Positions 63,563 to 64,000 of a stretch of DNA of 64,000 bases are shown in pieces. The notes beneath the pieces are model-generated. The model was not told where the DNA came from. It did no database searches and was given only the letters and a program-made list of their open reading frames with translations. Origin of the DNA: an uncultured Acidimicrobiales bacterium (GTDB lineage: Bacteria; Actinomycetota; Acidimicrobiia; Acidimicrobiales; SZUA-35); the NCBI GenBank assembly GCA_937922805.1, contig CALAJV010000018.1, positions 158,591-222,590 of the forward strand, read 5' to 3'. Position numbers and translations under genes: made by a program. How positions within the stretch are numbered: the first letter of the stretch is position 1; each line of letters begins with the position of its first letter.

Positions 63563-64000
63563 TCAAGCTTCGACTGCTGCGGCAATTCGGTCAAGGGTTA
63601 TCGTCATGTTTTCTCGGTTCCGAGCGTCGCGATCTTCTACCCCTGAGATGGCTAGTCCACGCCCCTTGATCTCTTCAGGGCGAAGGTCTTGGGCACTCTC
63701 AGTTACTCGACATCCGCCTTCTATCGCTTCGAAGTCGTACGCCCACTTTGCAAACACAAAGTCGCGTGCTAGACATTCGAACGCAAAGCGGCTGTTTGGA
63801 ACAAACTCGATAACGCGAGCCTTCGTCTTCCACTCTTTATCACCGTTGCGATTGTGCCCGAGCCACATCGCTCCGACTTCGGCCTGAGTGTGGTCGTCTA
63901 GCCATTCGCACAACACATTTTCGGGTGACCATTCACCCATTCGAGTTATGTCGGTGACGGTTTCAAACACCTTTTCTACCGGGGCCGCCATGTCTCGTGA
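63563..64000 (-). CDS. SRPBCC-family (polyketide cyclase/START-like) protein, partial
   Basis: The reading frame is open to the window edge; the first visible ATG at 63991 begins inside the domain (MAAPVEKVFETVTDITRMGEWSPE, where relatives have some 10 residues before APVEKVF), so the true start is probably outside the window. The visible about 145 residues cover nearly the whole single SRPBCC fold (VTDITRMGEWSPE at the mouth, the C-terminal helix RENMTITLDRIAAAVE). These bind hydrophobic ligands; coenzyme-Q-binding or lipid-transfer roles are known. No function is assigned. No feature was seen in the 195-bp gap to the SDR gene. Confidence 0.72.
   Translation of the reverse strand, partial: SRDMAAPVEKVFETVTDITRMGEWSPENVLCEWLDDHTQAEVGAMWLGHNRNGDKEWKTKARVIEFVPNSRFAFECLARDFVFAKWAYDFEAIEGGCRVTESAQDLRPEEIKGRGLAISGVEDRDARNRENMTITLDRIAAAVEA

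Overview
The window looks like chromosomal DNA of a marine-type actinobacterium, most likely class Acidimicrobiia. The reasons are moderate GC content, dense short-spaced operons, many acyl-CoA dehydrogenases, two F420-type LLM oxidoreductases, an Rv2466c-like DsbA protein, an MPT53-like thioredoxin-fold protein, furA-katG, and a SUF operon under a SufR-like regulator. This assignment is inference from gene content. I saw no rRNA, tRNA, CRISPR array, insertion sequence or prophage. Stops of all three kinds are used, and TGA is an ordinary stop in most operons.

The most notable object is at 20268-20807. A secreted lipoprotein of the TlpA/MPT53 thioredoxin family has in-frame TGA codons at exactly the two positions of its catalytic CPFC motif. 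They are followed, 20 nt after the second TGA, by a perfect 7-bp hairpin with a GGUC loop. I read it as a selenoprotein with a U-P-F-U active site, that is, two selenocysteines.

Layout. 1-3 kb: fatty-acid desaturase, DsbA-like protein and a Gly/Pro-rich secreted protein. 3.0-12.5 kb: a ten-gene leftward operon (MarR regulator, 3-hydroxyanthranilate dioxygenase, aldehyde dehydrogenase, DapA-like lyase, aspartate-dehydrogenase-like enzyme, carboxymuconolactone-decarboxylase-like protein, LLM oxidoreductase, M19-like protein, unknown 567-aa protein, DUF3726). It is divergent from a homodimeric-type 2-oxoacid dehydrogenase E1, and two matching MarR-type palindromes lie between them. This looks like a catabolic pathway for an amino-aromatic or related compound. 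15-20 kb: DUF2306 membrane protein, acyl-CoA dehydrogenase, a haloalkane dehalogenase with all catalytic residues, and a MerR/GyrI regulator with its operator. 20-26 kb: the selenoprotein, a CueR/CopA copper-export pair with a textbook MerR-type promoter, and furA-katG. 26-31 kb: MFS transporter, GGDEF/EAL protein, hydrolase. 31-35 kb: purE-purK and a fused acyl-CoA dehydrogenase/enoyl-CoA hydratase. 35-39 kb: hydrolase, Asp/Glu-racemase-like protein, PhyH dioxygenase and M24 peptidase. 39-44 kb: a two-component system downstream of two YHYH-domain lipoproteins.

44-50 kb: SDR, two VOC proteins, a divergent S-adenosylhomocysteine-hydrolase-like protein, a second desaturase and a QEGLA-motif (DUF1704) peptidase. 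49.8-54.9 kb: sufR divergent from ferredoxin-sufB-sufC-sufD-sufT, with a GTTTCGC/GCGAAAC inverted repeat between them. 55-64 kb: DHA2 exporter, zinc alcohol dehydrogenase, an inositol-phosphatase-like and kinase-like pair, lactonase-type MBL hydrolase, second LLM oxidoreductase, TerC, SDR, and an SRPBCC protein cut by the window end.

Functions are read from sequence motifs and family knowledge. No database search was run.
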